64,000 nucleotides of DNA from Prado023 sp963753075 (GCA_963753075.1 CAVWAR010000008.1:124001-188000); one strand, 5' to 3'. Counted from the first letter of the stretch, positions 45,075-54,493 are shown. Translations and numbers: made by a program. The notes: a model not told the origin generated them from the letters alone.

Positions 45075-46727
45075 CTACCCGCGGCTCACCAGCGAATCGG
45101 CGACCTCGTCTCCAGCGACCCTGCGGATCACGGCGAGGTCCCCGCACACGACGAGCTGGTCGCGGGCTCGTGACAGTCCGACGTAGAGGGTGTCCCGGGC
45201 GGTGACCGGATCCCGGAAGCCGTCAATGGCCAGGACGATGGCCGGGCGCTCCAGGCCCTTGAACGCGGCCACGGTGGAGAAGAACATGTCGGTGCCGTCC
45301 CAGAAGGAGTCCCAGTAGCCGTCGCGGCCGTCCAGAGCGACCCGGTTGGCCTGCTCGGGGTGCCGGTGATGGGTGGTGAGCACCGCGACATCCTCGGCGT
45401 CCCAGCCCTCGTCGAGCAGCTCGAGAGCGGCGTCATCGGCGGTGTCCATCGCGTCCGCCGCGCTGCACTGGATGAACCTCACCGGGGGGCCCTCGCCACC
45501 GAGCAGAGCGGGGGTGTCGGCGGCCAGCGAGGAGAACACGGCTCCGATCTGGCGACTGTTGCGCAGGTTCTCATCGAGTGTGAGCGGGACCAGCCCCAGG
45601 TCGGGGCGCTCGTCGCGGTCGAAGATCCGCTGCTGCTCGTCGGCGAATACCGCCAGTCGGGCGGTGTCCGGGTCGCGCAGGGCGGCGAGCAGGGAGGGCC
45701 ACCAGGCGTCGGGGCAGTCCTGGGCCTCGTCGACGATGAGGGCGTCGAAGCGCCGCTCGTCGGGAAGCGCCCGGGCCAGGCCGGTCATCTGGGCGGGAAG
45801 GGTCTGCTCCCAGTACTCCTGGCCCTGCCCGTCGCGGATCTCCAGACCCCACTCCACCCCGAGCGCGTGGTAGGTGTGGACCCGCACGTTGCGTCGCAGC
45901 GCCTTCGGCCACGCCGCCACCCGGCGGGCGATCCATGTGGACAGCCCGCGCGAGTAGCAGACCAGGGCGACCCGCTTGCCGTCGGCGGCCCATCGCCTTG
46001 CCTGCTCGATGGCCAGCCACGTCTTGCCGGTGCCGGGACCGCCGATCACCTCGATGCGGGGGAGGCGGCGGGCGAGGTCGAGCACCGTGTACTGGGCCGC
46101 CGTGAGCCGGTCCACGTGGTCACCGCGGACCGCCAGCATCCCGGCGAGCTCGGCCTGCCGGTCACCCCGGCCGCCGAGGATCTCCGCCGCATCGTCGACC
46201 GCATCGACCCCGGGCATCCGGTGCGGTTCGTTCTTCAGCGGGCCGGTGAGCAGGTCGAAGATCAGGCCGGCAGCATCGGGCAGCTGGTCCTTGTCGATGA
46301 TCCACTGCCGCGGCAGGCCGGGCGATGGGTCCTCGGGGCCGAGTGTGGTGTCCGGCAGGATCACCATGTGGATCATGCGCGGCTTGCCGTGCGACCAGTG
46401 CGGGTGGCGCTCCAGGTAGCGACGCAGCAGGTACTTGCCCGAGGTCGCCTGGTCCTCGAGGTCGATGGCCCGCCGCCCCTGCGGGGTCTGCTGCCACCAG
46501 GTGCCGTCGGCCCGCCAGACGTTGCCGCCCTTGACCTCGATGGCCGCGAAACCCGCGTCGGGCATGCCGATCACCAGATCGACCTCCCAGTCGCCGTCCA
46601 GCCCGGTGAAGCGGACGTTCGCCAGGAGCACGTCGACGTCGCGCAACTTGCTGGCCAGGGCGTGGAACGCCACTTTCTCGGCGCGGGAGCGGAATCTCGG
46701 GCGCTCGGGAAGGCACCGGGCGGACAT
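45075..46727 (-). CDS. NERD-domain/UvrD-like DNA helicase
   Basis: The 550-residue protein joins an N-terminal NERD nuclease-related domain (residues ~10-125; Asp50 in DWEVDLVIG, Glu64-x-Lys66 in AAIEVKGGNVW) to a superfamily 1 helicase core: Walker A GGPGTGKT (229-236), Walker B ALIVDEAQDCPD, LDENLRNS, and motif VI YVGLSRARDQLVVCGD. The accessory 2B region of full UvrD is absent. NERD helicases are linked to DNA processing and sometimes to defence; this one's role is unknown. AGGAGG 6 nt before the ATG at 46727 decides the start over a longer frame to 46823. Confidence 0.85.
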   Translation of the reverse strand: MSARCLPERPRFRSRAEKVAFHALASKLRDVDVLLANVRFTGLDGDWEVDLVIGMPDAGFAAIEVKGGNVWRADGTWWQQTPQGRRAIDLEDQATSGKYLLRRYLERHPHWSHGKPRMIHMVILPDTTLGPEDPSPGLPRQWIIDKDQLPDAAGLIFDLLTGPLKNEPHRMPGVDAVDDAAEILGGRGDRQAELAGMLAVRGDHVDRLTAAQYTVLDLARRLPRIEVIGGPGTGKTWLAIEQARRWAADGKRVALVCYSRGLSTWIARRVAAWPKALRRNVRVHTYHALGVEWGLEIRDGQGQEYWEQTLPAQMTGLARALPDERRFDALIVDEAQDCPDAWWPSLLAALRDPDTARLAVFADEQQRIFDRDERPDLGLVPLTLDENLRNSRQIGAVFSSLAADTPALLGGEGPPVRFIQCSAADAMDTADDAALELLDEGWDAEDVAVLTTHHRHPEQANRVALDGRDGYWDSFWDGTDMFFSTVAAFKGLERPAIVLAIDGFRDPVTARDTLYVGLSRARDQLVVCGDLAVIRRVAGDEVADSLVSRG

Positions 46728-46999
46728 CGACGACCTCCTGGACGAGATGTGGGACCTGCGGTGAGTGGGCCGTGGCGGACGGGCCCCGGCGGGAACCGGC
46801 GGCCCCGACGGTCGGGCGAGCATCGGTGGTGGTGCCGCTGCCCCGAGCAGGCTATCGCCGCACCGCCCGTGGGAGGGCTGCGAACATGCCGATCTGGTGC
46901 GGGTGCCGGTTGGTCGCGGCCGCGATCAGGGCGGACACGCCGCCGCCGGGAGGCACCCAAGAGGACACGCACCCCCGGGGGGAAGGCACAATCGCCCCC

Positions 47000-47764
47000 A
47001 TGGCTAGCCCCAACCCCTCTTCGGATCCGACCCCCGACCGGGCGCTGGACCCACCGACCAGGGCCTACGGCGACCTACTGGCGGAGGCGGGCGCGCTGTA
47101 TCCCGGCGTGCGGGTCGGCCGCCCGGGCCGGTCCCGGGCGTACTGGCCCACCATCGCCGCGATGCGCGCCCTGCGGCTGCGCTATGCGGTGGACATGGAC
47201 GGAGCTGACCGTGTTGCGCCCGGGCCGGCGATCCTGATCGGCAACCACATCCAGTTCATCGATCCGGTATGCGTCGTGATGACCGAGTGGTGGCGGGTCA
47301 GTGCCTTCACGAAGCTCGAGTGGTTCCAGCACCGTGGCTCGCTGTTCTTCCGGCTGATGGGCCAGATCCCGTTGCGCCGCGGTGATGAGGCCTCGACCGA
47401 GTGGGCCATGCAGGTGTCGCGGTACGCCCTGGCCGAGGGAGGTCGTATTGGCCTCTACCCGGAGGGAACCCGTTCACCGGACCCCCGGACGCTGCACAAG
47501 CTCCACAAGCGGGTCATGATCCCGCTGATCCAGGCCAACCCGGACGTCCCGGTCCATGTGGTCACGACCGAGTACACGAAGCGCGCGGTGCCTCGGCGTA
47601 TCGGCGTCCGGATCCGGGTCTCGGAGCCGCTGCGGCTCAACGCTCGGACGATGAGCTCGGACGAGGTGACCGACGTGGTCCGCGAGGCGCTGCTGGCCCT
47701 GGGCGGGCAGACCTACGTGGACCGGTACGCCCAGGACGTGAAGTCCGAGCTGCGGGAGGCGTAG
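47000..47764 (+). CDS. PlsC-like 1-acyl-sn-glycerol-3-phosphate acyltransferase
   Basis: A 254-residue acyltransferase with the H-x4-D motif (GNHIQFID, His83 and Asp88), the RGSLFFRLMGQIPLRRGD segment and the glycerophosphate-binding YPEGTRSPD. A proline-rich tail (residues 1-20) precedes the domain. It probably acylates lysophosphatidic acid or a related acceptor at the membrane. CACAAT lies 7 nt before the ATG and no Shine-Dalgarno is present. The 272 bp between it and the divergent helicase gene contain nothing else that I can support. Confidence 0.85.
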   Translation: MASPNPSSDPTPDRALDPPTRAYGDLLAEAGALYPGVRVGRPGRSRAYWPTIAAMRALRLRYAVDMDGADRVAPGPAILIGNHIQFIDPVCVVMTEWWRVSAFTKLEWFQHRGSLFFRLMGQIPLRRGDEASTEWAMQVSRYALAEGGRIGLYPEGTRSPDPRTLHKLHKRVMIPLIQANPDVPVHVVTTEYTKRAVPRRIGVRIRVSEPLRLNARTMSSDEVTDVVREALLALGGQTYVDRYAQDVKSELREA

Positions 47765-47826
47765 CCCGCACGTGATCCGGGCCCGACCCGGCGCCTGCTC
47801 GGGCGTAGCCGGGAGCCGGGGCTTGC

Positions 47827-48543
47827 CTACTCCCCGCGCCTGACCTGCGCGGATACCTCTTCGACCTTCGCCCAGATCCGCGAGCGCACCTCCGGGGAGC
47901 TCATCTCGCCCAGGTGCGTCACCCGTCCGGAGATCAGGTCCTCCACCTCGAGCTCGGGGAAGGCGCGCAGGTGCCGGTGGTACTCGTCATCGGTGGCGAT
48001 CAGGAGGTTCGTGACCCCGGGGACTTCCATGTGGGCGTTGATGTAGGGCTGGATGAACAGCTCATGGGTGCTGTAGATGTTGGTGACCCGGTCGGCGATG
48101 GACGGCACATCGGCGTGCAGGGCGGTGAGGAACGGCGAGCCCTCGGCCATGTCGCTCAGCGCCGGGGTCAGGTTGCGGCCGGTCCACGAGAAGAGCGAGG
48201 AGATCCGCTGCGCGCTGACCGATCCGCGCCACGGCGCCCCGACGCTGACCACGTGCCGGACCTGGTCCTGATGGTCCACGGCGTAGCGCAGCGCCGCCAA
48301 CCCGCCCTGCGAGTGCCCGACGATGACGATGGGGGCGTCCGGCTCCCGGTCCTGCCGCGCCAGCCCCGCCTGCACGTCCTTGTGGATGTGCTCTTGGGAG
48401 CTGTTCAGCGGCATGGCCACACCGAAGTGGGCGAGCGTGACCAGGAAGGCGTTCGGGTGCCGTTCGAGGACTGAGCGCATCATCACACTGGCGGCCAGGC
48501 CGCGGATTGCCGTCCCGGCGAGGATGGGGACGGCGACGGGCAC
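47827..48543 (-). CDS. Alpha/beta-hydrolase, lipase-like
   Basis: A 238-residue alpha/beta-hydrolase without a signal peptide. The nucleophile Ser78 is in IVIVGHSQGGLAALRYA, the acid is probably in the STHELFIQP segment, and the base is the His in RVTHLGEMSSPEV. The pattern resembles class 2 lipases and acyltransferases acting on lipids. The GTG start lies 6 nt after TAGTTT on the minus strand. It faces away from the patatin gene, 124 bp distant. Confidence 0.7.
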   Translation of the reverse strand: MPVAVPILAGTAIRGLAASVMMRSVLERHPNAFLVTLAHFGVAMPLNSSQEHIHKDVQAGLARQDREPDAPIVIVGHSQGGLAALRYAVDHQDQVRHVVSVGAPWRGSVSAQRISSLFSWTGRNLTPALSDMAEGSPFLTALHADVPSIADRVTNIYSTHELFIQPYINAHMEVPGVTNLLIATDDEYHRHLRAFPELEVEDLISGRVTHLGEMSSPEVRSRIWAKVEEVSAQVRRGE

Positions 48544-48667
48544 GCCCAGAAACTACCGCACGGTGCCGGGCCCGGCGCGGCTGCGACCCGGAGCCATGTC
48601 GGTGGGATGCTGGAACTGGCTTCGGTGCCGTCCCTGCGCGCCGCCGCCCGAGTCGAGGAGGCCCGTG

Positions 48668-49918
48668 ATGACATCCACCCAGGACGACCGATCTCCGCAG
48701 ACCGTGGCGGTGGTGCTGACCGGTGCCGCGGCCCGGGGAGCCTTCCAGGCCGGGGTCCTCGCCGAGCTGATCCCGGCCCTCGAGCGGCAGGGCATGCTTC
48801 CCTCGATCTGGTTGGGCACCAGCGCCGGGAGCATCAACGCGTCCCTGTGGGGCGCCGCCCTGCACCGGGGTGCCGATGTGGCGGCCGAGGAGGTCGTCGA
48901 CGTGTGGCGGCACATGAGCGACGACAACGTGTACCGGTCGCTGCTCCCGTTCGCCCTGGCCCGTACCGGGCTCCAGTACGCGATGGGTGCTGTTCTTGAC
49001 CGTGGGCCGGGGACCACGAGCCTGCTGGACACCGCACCCCTGCGGCGCACTGCGCATGAGGCGCTGTCGACCACCCAGCTGGCAGCCAACGTGGCCGCCG
49101 ACGTTCTCGGCGCCGTGGGTGTGGCGACGACTCGGATGCCGATGGACTCCGACACCGACATGGTGGGGGCAGGCAGCGGGCGCAGCGTGCTGTTCCTCGA
49201 TGAGGCAGAGCCGGGCGACTACGAAGGTGATCCCTCCCGGGCACTGGATGTCGTGCGCGGTCCGATCGTCGCAGAGCACGTGCTCGCCTCGTCGGCGATC
49301 CCGGTGGCGTTCCCACCCATCATGATCGAGGCGCCGCCCACCGCCGCTGGCTGGTACGTGGACGGCGGGGTCAGGCTGAACGCACCGCTGCAGCCGGCTG
49401 TCGCCATGGGTGCGGACCGGATCCTGCTGGTCTCGGCGACCCCGACCACGTACGGGCCCCCGCCGGCCCCGCGCCCCCCGGCACGGACTCCGGACGTCGA
49501 CGATGCGGCCGCGCAGGTCCTCAACGCCGTCATGGCCGATCGGATGGTGGAGGACCTGGCCAACCTGCGCCGGATCAACCGGCTCGTGGCCCAGGCCGCG
49601 GAGGTGGGCCAGCACGACCTGTTGTGCAGCGGCGGCGGGCATCCGTATCGCCCGGTCAGGGTCCTGGACGTCGCGCCGCCCGATGGTGCGATGGGTCAGC
49701 TCGCAGCCGAGGTGTTCGCCCGACGCACGGACGGCCTGGGCTGGCTCACCGAGAACGACAACTGGCTGCTGGGACGGCTGATCCGCGGCGGTGGAGACGC
49801 TGTCGGCAGGCGCGAGCTGCTCAGCTACCTGTTCTTCGACGAGGAGTACTTCGCGGCCAGCATCGACCTGGGCAGGGCCGCTGCCCAGCAGGCCCTTGCC
49901 CGGGGCTGGGGCTGGTAG
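48668..49918 (+). CDS. Patatin-like phospholipase
   Basis: A 416-residue patatin-fold lipid acyl hydrolase. The oxyanion hole is LTGAAARGAFQAGVL, the nucleophile is Ser52 in GTSAGS, and the dyad Asp is in WYVDGGVRLNAPL. A ~110-residue insert between the two motifs contains LLDTAPLR and is shared by related actinobacterial proteins. It likely cleaves acyl chains from phospholipids. GAGGAGG 7 nt before the ATG supports the start over the in-frame longer option. With the nearby PlsC-like and lipase-like genes it forms a lipid-active neighbourhood. Confidence 0.88.
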   Translation: MTSTQDDRSPQTVAVVLTGAAARGAFQAGVLAELIPALERQGMLPSIWLGTSAGSINASLWGAALHRGADVAAEEVVDVWRHMSDDNVYRSLLPFALARTGLQYAMGAVLDRGPGTTSLLDTAPLRRTAHEALSTTQLAANVAADVLGAVGVATTRMPMDSDTDMVGAGSGRSVLFLDEAEPGDYEGDPSRALDVVRGPIVAEHVLASSAIPVAFPPIMIEAPPTAAGWYVDGGVRLNAPLQPAVAMGADRILLVSATPTTYGPPPAPRPPARTPDVDDAAAQVLNAVMADRMVEDLANLRRINRLVAQAAEVGQHDLLCSGGGHPYRPVRVLDVAPPDGAMGQLAAEVFARRTDGLGWLTENDNWLLGRLIRGGGDAVGRRELLSYLFFDEEYFAASIDLGRAAAQQALARGWGW

Positions 49919-50044
49919 GCGAAAGTCCGCTGCCGGGTCGATCCCTGCCGGGAAACGAGGGGGCTGAGGCTACTAGGGTCGACATGTAGACGCGATTGCG
50001 ACCGCGTGGACGACGCGGTGGGCGTGTATGGACAGGAGCCTGAG

Positions 50045-52951
50045 ATGAGCAACGAGTACCTGCTGCTGGTGGCGGCGTATCAGGACCCGGAGACGGCCGA
50101 TGCGGAGTTCGACGCGCTGGCTGAGAAGGTCCGCGCCAAGGAGATCAGCGCCCAGGGGATGATCCTGGTCGCCAAGGACCCGGACGGCACCGTCAACGTG
50201 AAGGACACCGGCGACAAGGCCGGGCGCAAGGGGGCCACATGGGGTAGCGGCGTTGGCCTTCTCGTCGGCCTCGCGAGCCCGATGCTCCTGGGCTCGGTTG
50301 TCGTGGGTGCCGCGGGTGGCGCCGCGGTGGGCAAGGTCGCCGGCAGCAAGGTGCGCGCCGAGGTGGAGGGCAAGGTCGGCGAGGGCCTCAAGGACGGTAC
50401 TGCGGTGATCCTGGCGATGTTCCCGCCCTCTGAGCGCCTCGCCATTGAGCAGTCGCTGCCCGGCTCCCCCATGAAGTCGGTCGCAGAGATGGACAACAAC
50501 ACCGTCGGGGAGCTCAAGGATGCCCTCGCCGAGGCGTCGGGCAAGTTCAACCCCGACCGGACGGTCTTGCCGATCCCGGATCGCACGTTCGGCGGCACCA
50601 GTGGCCGCACCCTGCGTGACTCCGTGTCCGACTGGTCAATGGTCCCGGGCCCGCAGGCACCGGAGGATGCTCCGAACGTCCTGATCGTCCTGATCGACGA
50701 TGCCGGGTTCGGCAACCCCAGCACATTCGGTGGTCCGGTGCAGACCCCGACCATGACCCGTGTGCGCGACATGGGTCTGACCTACAACCGGTTCCACGTC
50801 ACCGCGGTCTGCTCACCGACGCGTGCGGCGCTGCTCACGGGCCGCAACCAGCACCGGGTCGGGTTCGGATCGATCGCCGAGTACCCGGGGCCCTACCCGG
50901 GCTACACGGCCGCCAAGCCCCGCAGCTGCGCGGGACTGCCCCGGATCCTGTCAGACAACGGCTACGTCACAGGCGGCTTCGGGAAGTGGCACCTGACCCC
51001 CGACAACGTCCAGGGGCCGGCCGGCCCGTTCGACCACTGGCCGCAGGCATGGGGATTCGACCACTGGTGGGGCTTCCTGTCGGGCGCCGCCGGCCAGTAC
51101 GACCCGATCATCACCCAGGACAACTCGACCCTCGGGGTACTCGAGGGCACCGACGGCGAGCAGTACTACTTCCCCGACGACCTCACGGACAAGGCCGTCG
51201 AGTGGCTGCACGGCGTCCGGGCACAGGATCCGCAGAAGCCGTGGATGATGTACTACTCCACCGGCTGCTCGCACGCCCCGCACCATGTCGACACCGAGTG
51301 GGCGGACAAGTACAAGGGCACGTTCGAGCAGGGCTGGGACGCCCTGCGCGAGGAGATCTTCGCCCGCCAGAAGGAGCTCGGGGTCGTCCCGGAGGACGCC
51401 GAGCTGACTGAGCGGCCCGACGTCTTCCCAGCGTGGGACAGCCTGACGGACTCGCAGAAGGCGCTGTACGTGCGGCAGATGGAGGTCTACTGCGGGTACT
51501 CCGAGAACGCCGACTGGAACGTGGGTCGGCTTCTGGATGCCATCGAGGACATGGGCGACTTGGACAACACCCTGATCTTCTACATCTGGGGTGACAACGG
51601 GGCGAGCATGGAGGGCACGACCACCGGCTCGTTCAACGAGTTGACCTTCCTCAACGGACTGGTCCTCGACGCCGACGAGCAGCTTGCGCTCATCGAGCAG
51701 TACGGCGGGATCGAGGGCCTCGGGGGCGTGCACAGCGCGCCGCACTACGCTGCCGCATGGGCGCACGCGATGAACACCCCGTTCAAGTGGGGCAAGCAGA
51801 CCGCCAGCCACCTGGGCGGCACCCGCAACCCCATGGTCGTCTCCTGGCCGGAGCGCCTGCGCGGAGGTGGCGAGGTGCGCAGCCAGTTCACCCACTGCAT
51901 CGACGTCGCCCCGACCGTCCTCGAGGCGGCCGGGCTGCCCGAGCCGACCCACGTCGACGGCATCGAGCAGGAGCCCATGGATGGCACGAGCTTCCTGTAC
52001 TCCTTGCCTGACGCCGATGCCCCGGAGCAGCACACCGTCCAGTACTTCGAGATGTTCGGCGGGCGAGCCATCTACAAGGACGGCTGGTGGGCTGCGTCGC
52101 GTCCCGACCGGATCCCGTGGGACATGTCACCCGCGACCCTGGCGCAGTTCGGCCCGGATTCCGACTGGGACCCGGACAAGGATGTGGGCTGGGAGCTCTA
52201 CCACCTGCCCGATGACTTCTCCCAAGCCCACGATGTCGCCGCGGAGCACCCCGAGAAGGTCCAGGAGCTCCAGGAGCTGTGGTGGTCCGAGGCCGAGCGC
52301 AACCGCGTCCTGCCGCTGATGGGTGGCCTGGCCATCTTCTACGGCGACCTGCCGCCGCTGCCCACGGTCACCCGGTTCTCGTTCGCCGGGGATGTGCAGA
52401 ACGTCCAGCGCGGGATGGTCCCGCGGATCATGGGTCGCTCGTACGCGATCGAGGCTGACGTCACTGTGCCCGAGTCCGGTGCCGAGGGGGTGCTCGTCGC
52501 CAACGCCGACTTCATCGGCGGGTACGCCCTGTGGATCGATCCCGATGGGCTGCTGACCCACACCTACTCGTTCCTCGGCGTGGAGGTCTACAAGCAGGTG
52601 TCCACCGAGCCGATCCCGACCGGCGACGTCACGCTCAAGATGCTGTTCGAGGCAGACGCCGCCCAGCCGGGATCCGGGGGAGCGGTCACGCTCTGGGCCG
52701 ACGACCGCCAGATCGGCGCCGGCAGGTTGGACCACACCGTCCCGATTGCCTTCTCGTCCTACGCGGGGATGGACGTCGGGCGTGACAACGGCCTCGTGGT
52801 GGACCTCGCCTACGAGGACAGCGCGCCCTACGCGTTCACCGGGACACTGCGCAACGTCGTGTTCGACCTGAAGCCGGCGTCGCACGCCGAGCAGATGGCA
52901 CTGCACGCCCACAACGCGGTCCAGGACACGGCCGGCGGGGTCGCCGGCTGA
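50045..52951 (+). CDS. Arylsulfatase with N-terminal DUF1269-like domain
   Basis: A 968-residue fusion. Residues 1-165 resemble DUF1269 (LLLVAAYQDPETADAEFDAL, glycine-rich hydrophobic stretch ~66-100). Residues ~208-780 are an S1 sulfatase: LIVLIDDAGFGNPSTFGG for the metal, and AVCSPTRAALLTGRN with Cys256, the residue converted to formylglycine. GKWHL and WGDNGASMEGT are further active-site segments. The C-terminal ~170 residues form a beta-rich domain common in this arylsulfatase group. The enzyme hydrolyses sulfate esters and needs a formylglycine-generating enzyme, not found in the window. There is no signal peptide. AGGAG 7 nt before the ATG at 50045 decides the start over 50006. Confidence 0.88.
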   Translation: MSNEYLLLVAAYQDPETADAEFDALAEKVRAKEISAQGMILVAKDPDGTVNVKDTGDKAGRKGATWGSGVGLLVGLASPMLLGSVVVGAAGGAAVGKVAGSKVRAEVEGKVGEGLKDGTAVILAMFPPSERLAIEQSLPGSPMKSVAEMDNNTVGELKDALAEASGKFNPDRTVLPIPDRTFGGTSGRTLRDSVSDWSMVPGPQAPEDAPNVLIVLIDDAGFGNPSTFGGPVQTPTMTRVRDMGLTYNRFHVTAVCSPTRAALLTGRNQHRVGFGSIAEYPGPYPGYTAAKPRSCAGLPRILSDNGYVTGGFGKWHLTPDNVQGPAGPFDHWPQAWGFDHWWGFLSGAAGQYDPIITQDNSTLGVLEGTDGEQYYFPDDLTDKAVEWLHGVRAQDPQKPWMMYYSTGCSHAPHHVDTEWADKYKGTFEQGWDALREEIFARQKELGVVPEDAELTERPDVFPAWDSLTDSQKALYVRQMEVYCGYSENADWNVGRLLDAIEDMGDLDNTLIFYIWGDNGASMEGTTTGSFNELTFLNGLVLDADEQLALIEQYGGIEGLGGVHSAPHYAAAWAHAMNTPFKWGKQTASHLGGTRNPMVVSWPERLRGGGEVRSQFTHCIDVAPTVLEAAGLPEPTHVDGIEQEPMDGTSFLYSLPDADAPEQHTVQYFEMFGGRAIYKDGWWAASRPDRIPWDMSPATLAQFGPDSDWDPDKDVGWELYHLPDDFSQAHDVAAEHPEKVQELQELWWSEAERNRVLPLMGGLAIFYGDLPPLPTVTRFSFAGDVQNVQRGMVPRIMGRSYAIEADVTVPESGAEGVLVANADFIGGYALWIDPDGLLTHTYSFLGVEVYKQVSTEPIPTGDVTLKMLFEADAAQPGSGGAVTLWADDRQIGAGRLDHTVPIAFSSYAGMDVGRDNGLVVDLAYEDSAPYAFTGTLRNVVFDLKPASHAEQMALHAHNAVQDTAGGVAG

Positions 52952-53254
52952 CGGCGGGGACGATCAGGATCCAGCGTCGGTGACCAGGGCAGTCCGCCTG
53001 ACCGCGGGCTGCTCCGGTGCTCCGGCGCTCCGGCTGTGCCGTATTGGGCATCTTGAGCGCGACCGTCATGGCCTCCGGGCCTCCGGGCCTCCGGGCCGCC
53101 GGGCCGCCGGGACGTGTGGCCGGGCATCTTGAGCCGTTTGGCCCGAGCCTGCCCCGGCTGACCTCGGCGATCATGTCGACAAGTCTGTGATCACGTAGTT
53201 GCATGACGACTAGACCCGGGAGACCGGCATTGCCTGCGCACCAGGGAGAGGGAT
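52952..53254. other. 303-bp intergenic region with direct repeats
   Basis: No gene is visible. It holds five 8-bp tandem repeats (53071-53110), a 13-bp direct repeat GGGCATCTTGAGC at 53046-53058 and 53122-53134, and near its right end the palindromes TGTCGACA (53174-53181) and GTGATCAC (53187-53194), which may be operator parts for the dehydratase-activase gene. AGGGAGAGGG precedes that gene's ATG. Confidence 0.5.
53071..53110. repeat. Five 8-bp GC-rich tandem repeats
   Basis: Three GCCTCCGG units (53071-53094) are followed by two GCCGCCGG units (53095-53110). Slippage-prone and unrelated to the flanking genes; no coding frame uses it. Confidence 0.9.
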
Positions 53255-54493
53255 ATGGACAAGGCGCTCTCGATGGGTCTCGATGTGGGATCGACCACCG
53301 TGAAGGCGGTTGTCCTGGACGGCCGACGGATCGTGTTCAGCGACTACCGCCGGCACAACGCCGACGTGCGCGGCGAACTCCGCAGCCTCCTGCTCGACAT
53401 CCGCGACGAGTTCCCCGACGACACCCTGCGCGTGGCCATGACCGGTTCCGGCGGCCTGGGGGTCGCGCGGATGATGGGCGTGCAGTTCATCCAGGAGGTC
53501 GTGGCCTCCACCGCCGCCATCGAACGCCTGAACCCCGATGCGGATGTCGTGATCGAGCTTGGCGGGGAGGACGCCAAGATCACCTACCTCCGCCCGGTCC
53601 CCGAGCAGCGGATGAACGGCACCTGCGCGGGCGGGACCGGTGCGTTCATCGACCAGATGGCCACACTGCTGCAGACCGACGCTGCGGGGCTCGACGAACT
53701 GGCCAGCCGGTATGACCACCTGCACCCGATCGCGTCGCGCTGCGGGGTGTTCGCCAAGACCGACGTGCAGCCGTTGCTCAACCAGGGGGCTGCGCACGAG
53801 GACATCGCCGCCTCGGTGTTCCAGGCGGTGGCCACCCAGACGATCGCGGGGCTCGCCTGCGGCCACCCGATCCGCGGCCGGGTGATCTTCCTCGGTGGCC
53901 CCCTGCACTTCCTGCCCGAGCTGCGCGCGGCCTACGTGCGGGCGCTGGGCGAGCAGGTCGAGGAGTTCATCAGCCCCAACAACGGCCAGCTCTACGTCGC
54001 GATGGGGGCAGCGTTCCTGGCCGAGGGGCCGGACCTGTCGCTGCCGCACCTGGCCGCCGAGCTGGAGAGCGCCAACGCCCTGTCGGTCGTCACCCGGACG
54101 ATGCGCCCGCTCTTCCGCGACGAGACCGAGCGCGCGGAGTTCGACGACCGGCACGCGGCGGCGGCCGTGCCGCAGGGCGATTTCGCAGGTGTGCGGGGTC
54201 CGGTGTTCCTCGGCGTGGACGCCGGCTCGACGACCATCAAGTCCGTGGTCCTCGACCATGCACGGTCGCATCATCTTCTCGACCTATGGCTCCAACCAGG
54301 GCGACCCAGTGGCGGCTGCCGTCCGGATCGCCGGCCGAGGTGCGCGGTGCGCTGCCTGAGGGCACCTGGATCGGCCGCGCGTGCGTCACCGGCTACGGGG
54401 AGGAGCTGGTCAAGACCGCGTTGCACGCCGACGAGGGCGAGATCGAGACGATGGCGCACTTCCGCGCGGCCAAGAGGGTCAGCCCGGGCGTGA
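53255..54493 (+). CDS. 2-hydroxyacyl-CoA dehydratase activase, N-terminal part (frameshifted)
   Basis: The first ~335 residues are a complete BcrAD/BadFG-type ASKHA ATPase: GLDVGSTTVKAVVLDG, VIELGGEDAKITYL, MNGTCAGGTGAFIDQMA (cluster-ligand Cys region), SRCGVFAKTDVQPLLN and VIFLGGPLHF. A second ATPase domain begins (FLGVDAGSTTIKSVVLD, ~54208-54260) but the frame is then lost; residues after ~336 are out of frame to the stop at 54493. Such activases use ATP to inject low-potential electrons into 2-hydroxyacyl-CoA dehydratases or benzoyl-CoA-type reductases. In relatives this ATPase, the second ATPase and the rest form one ~1450-residue protein. AGGGAGAGGG just before the ATG is a strong ribosome site. 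Confidence 0.8.
   Translation: MDKALSMGLDVGSTTVKAVVLDGRRIVFSDYRRHNADVRGELRSLLLDIRDEFPDDTLRVAMTGSGGLGVARMMGVQFIQEVVASTAAIERLNPDADVVIELGGEDAKITYLRPVPEQRMNGTCAGGTGAFIDQMATLLQTDAAGLDELASRYDHLHPIASRCGVFAKTDVQPLLNQGAAHEDIAASVFQAVATQTIAGLACGHPIRGRVIFLGGPLHFLPELRAAYVRALGEQVEEFISPNNGQLYVAMGAAFLAEGPDLSLPHLAAELESANALSVVTRTMRPLFRDETERAEFDDRHAAAAVPQGDFAGVRGPVFLGVDAGSTTIKSVVLDHARSHHLLDLWLQPGRPSGGCRPDRRPRCAVRCLRAPGSAARASPATGRSWSRPRCTPTRARSRRWRTSARPRGSARA

Noticed and set aside
45075..46823. The NERD helicase as part of an active defence island.
   Set aside because: Only one neighbour, a dead AbiEi/DUF559-type gene, points that way; the other neighbours are housekeeping or lipid genes.
54250..54340. Programmed ribosomal frameshifting in the dehydratase-activase gene.
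   Set aside because: Two separate same-direction shifts within 75 bp would be required and neither site has a slippery run with a structured element.
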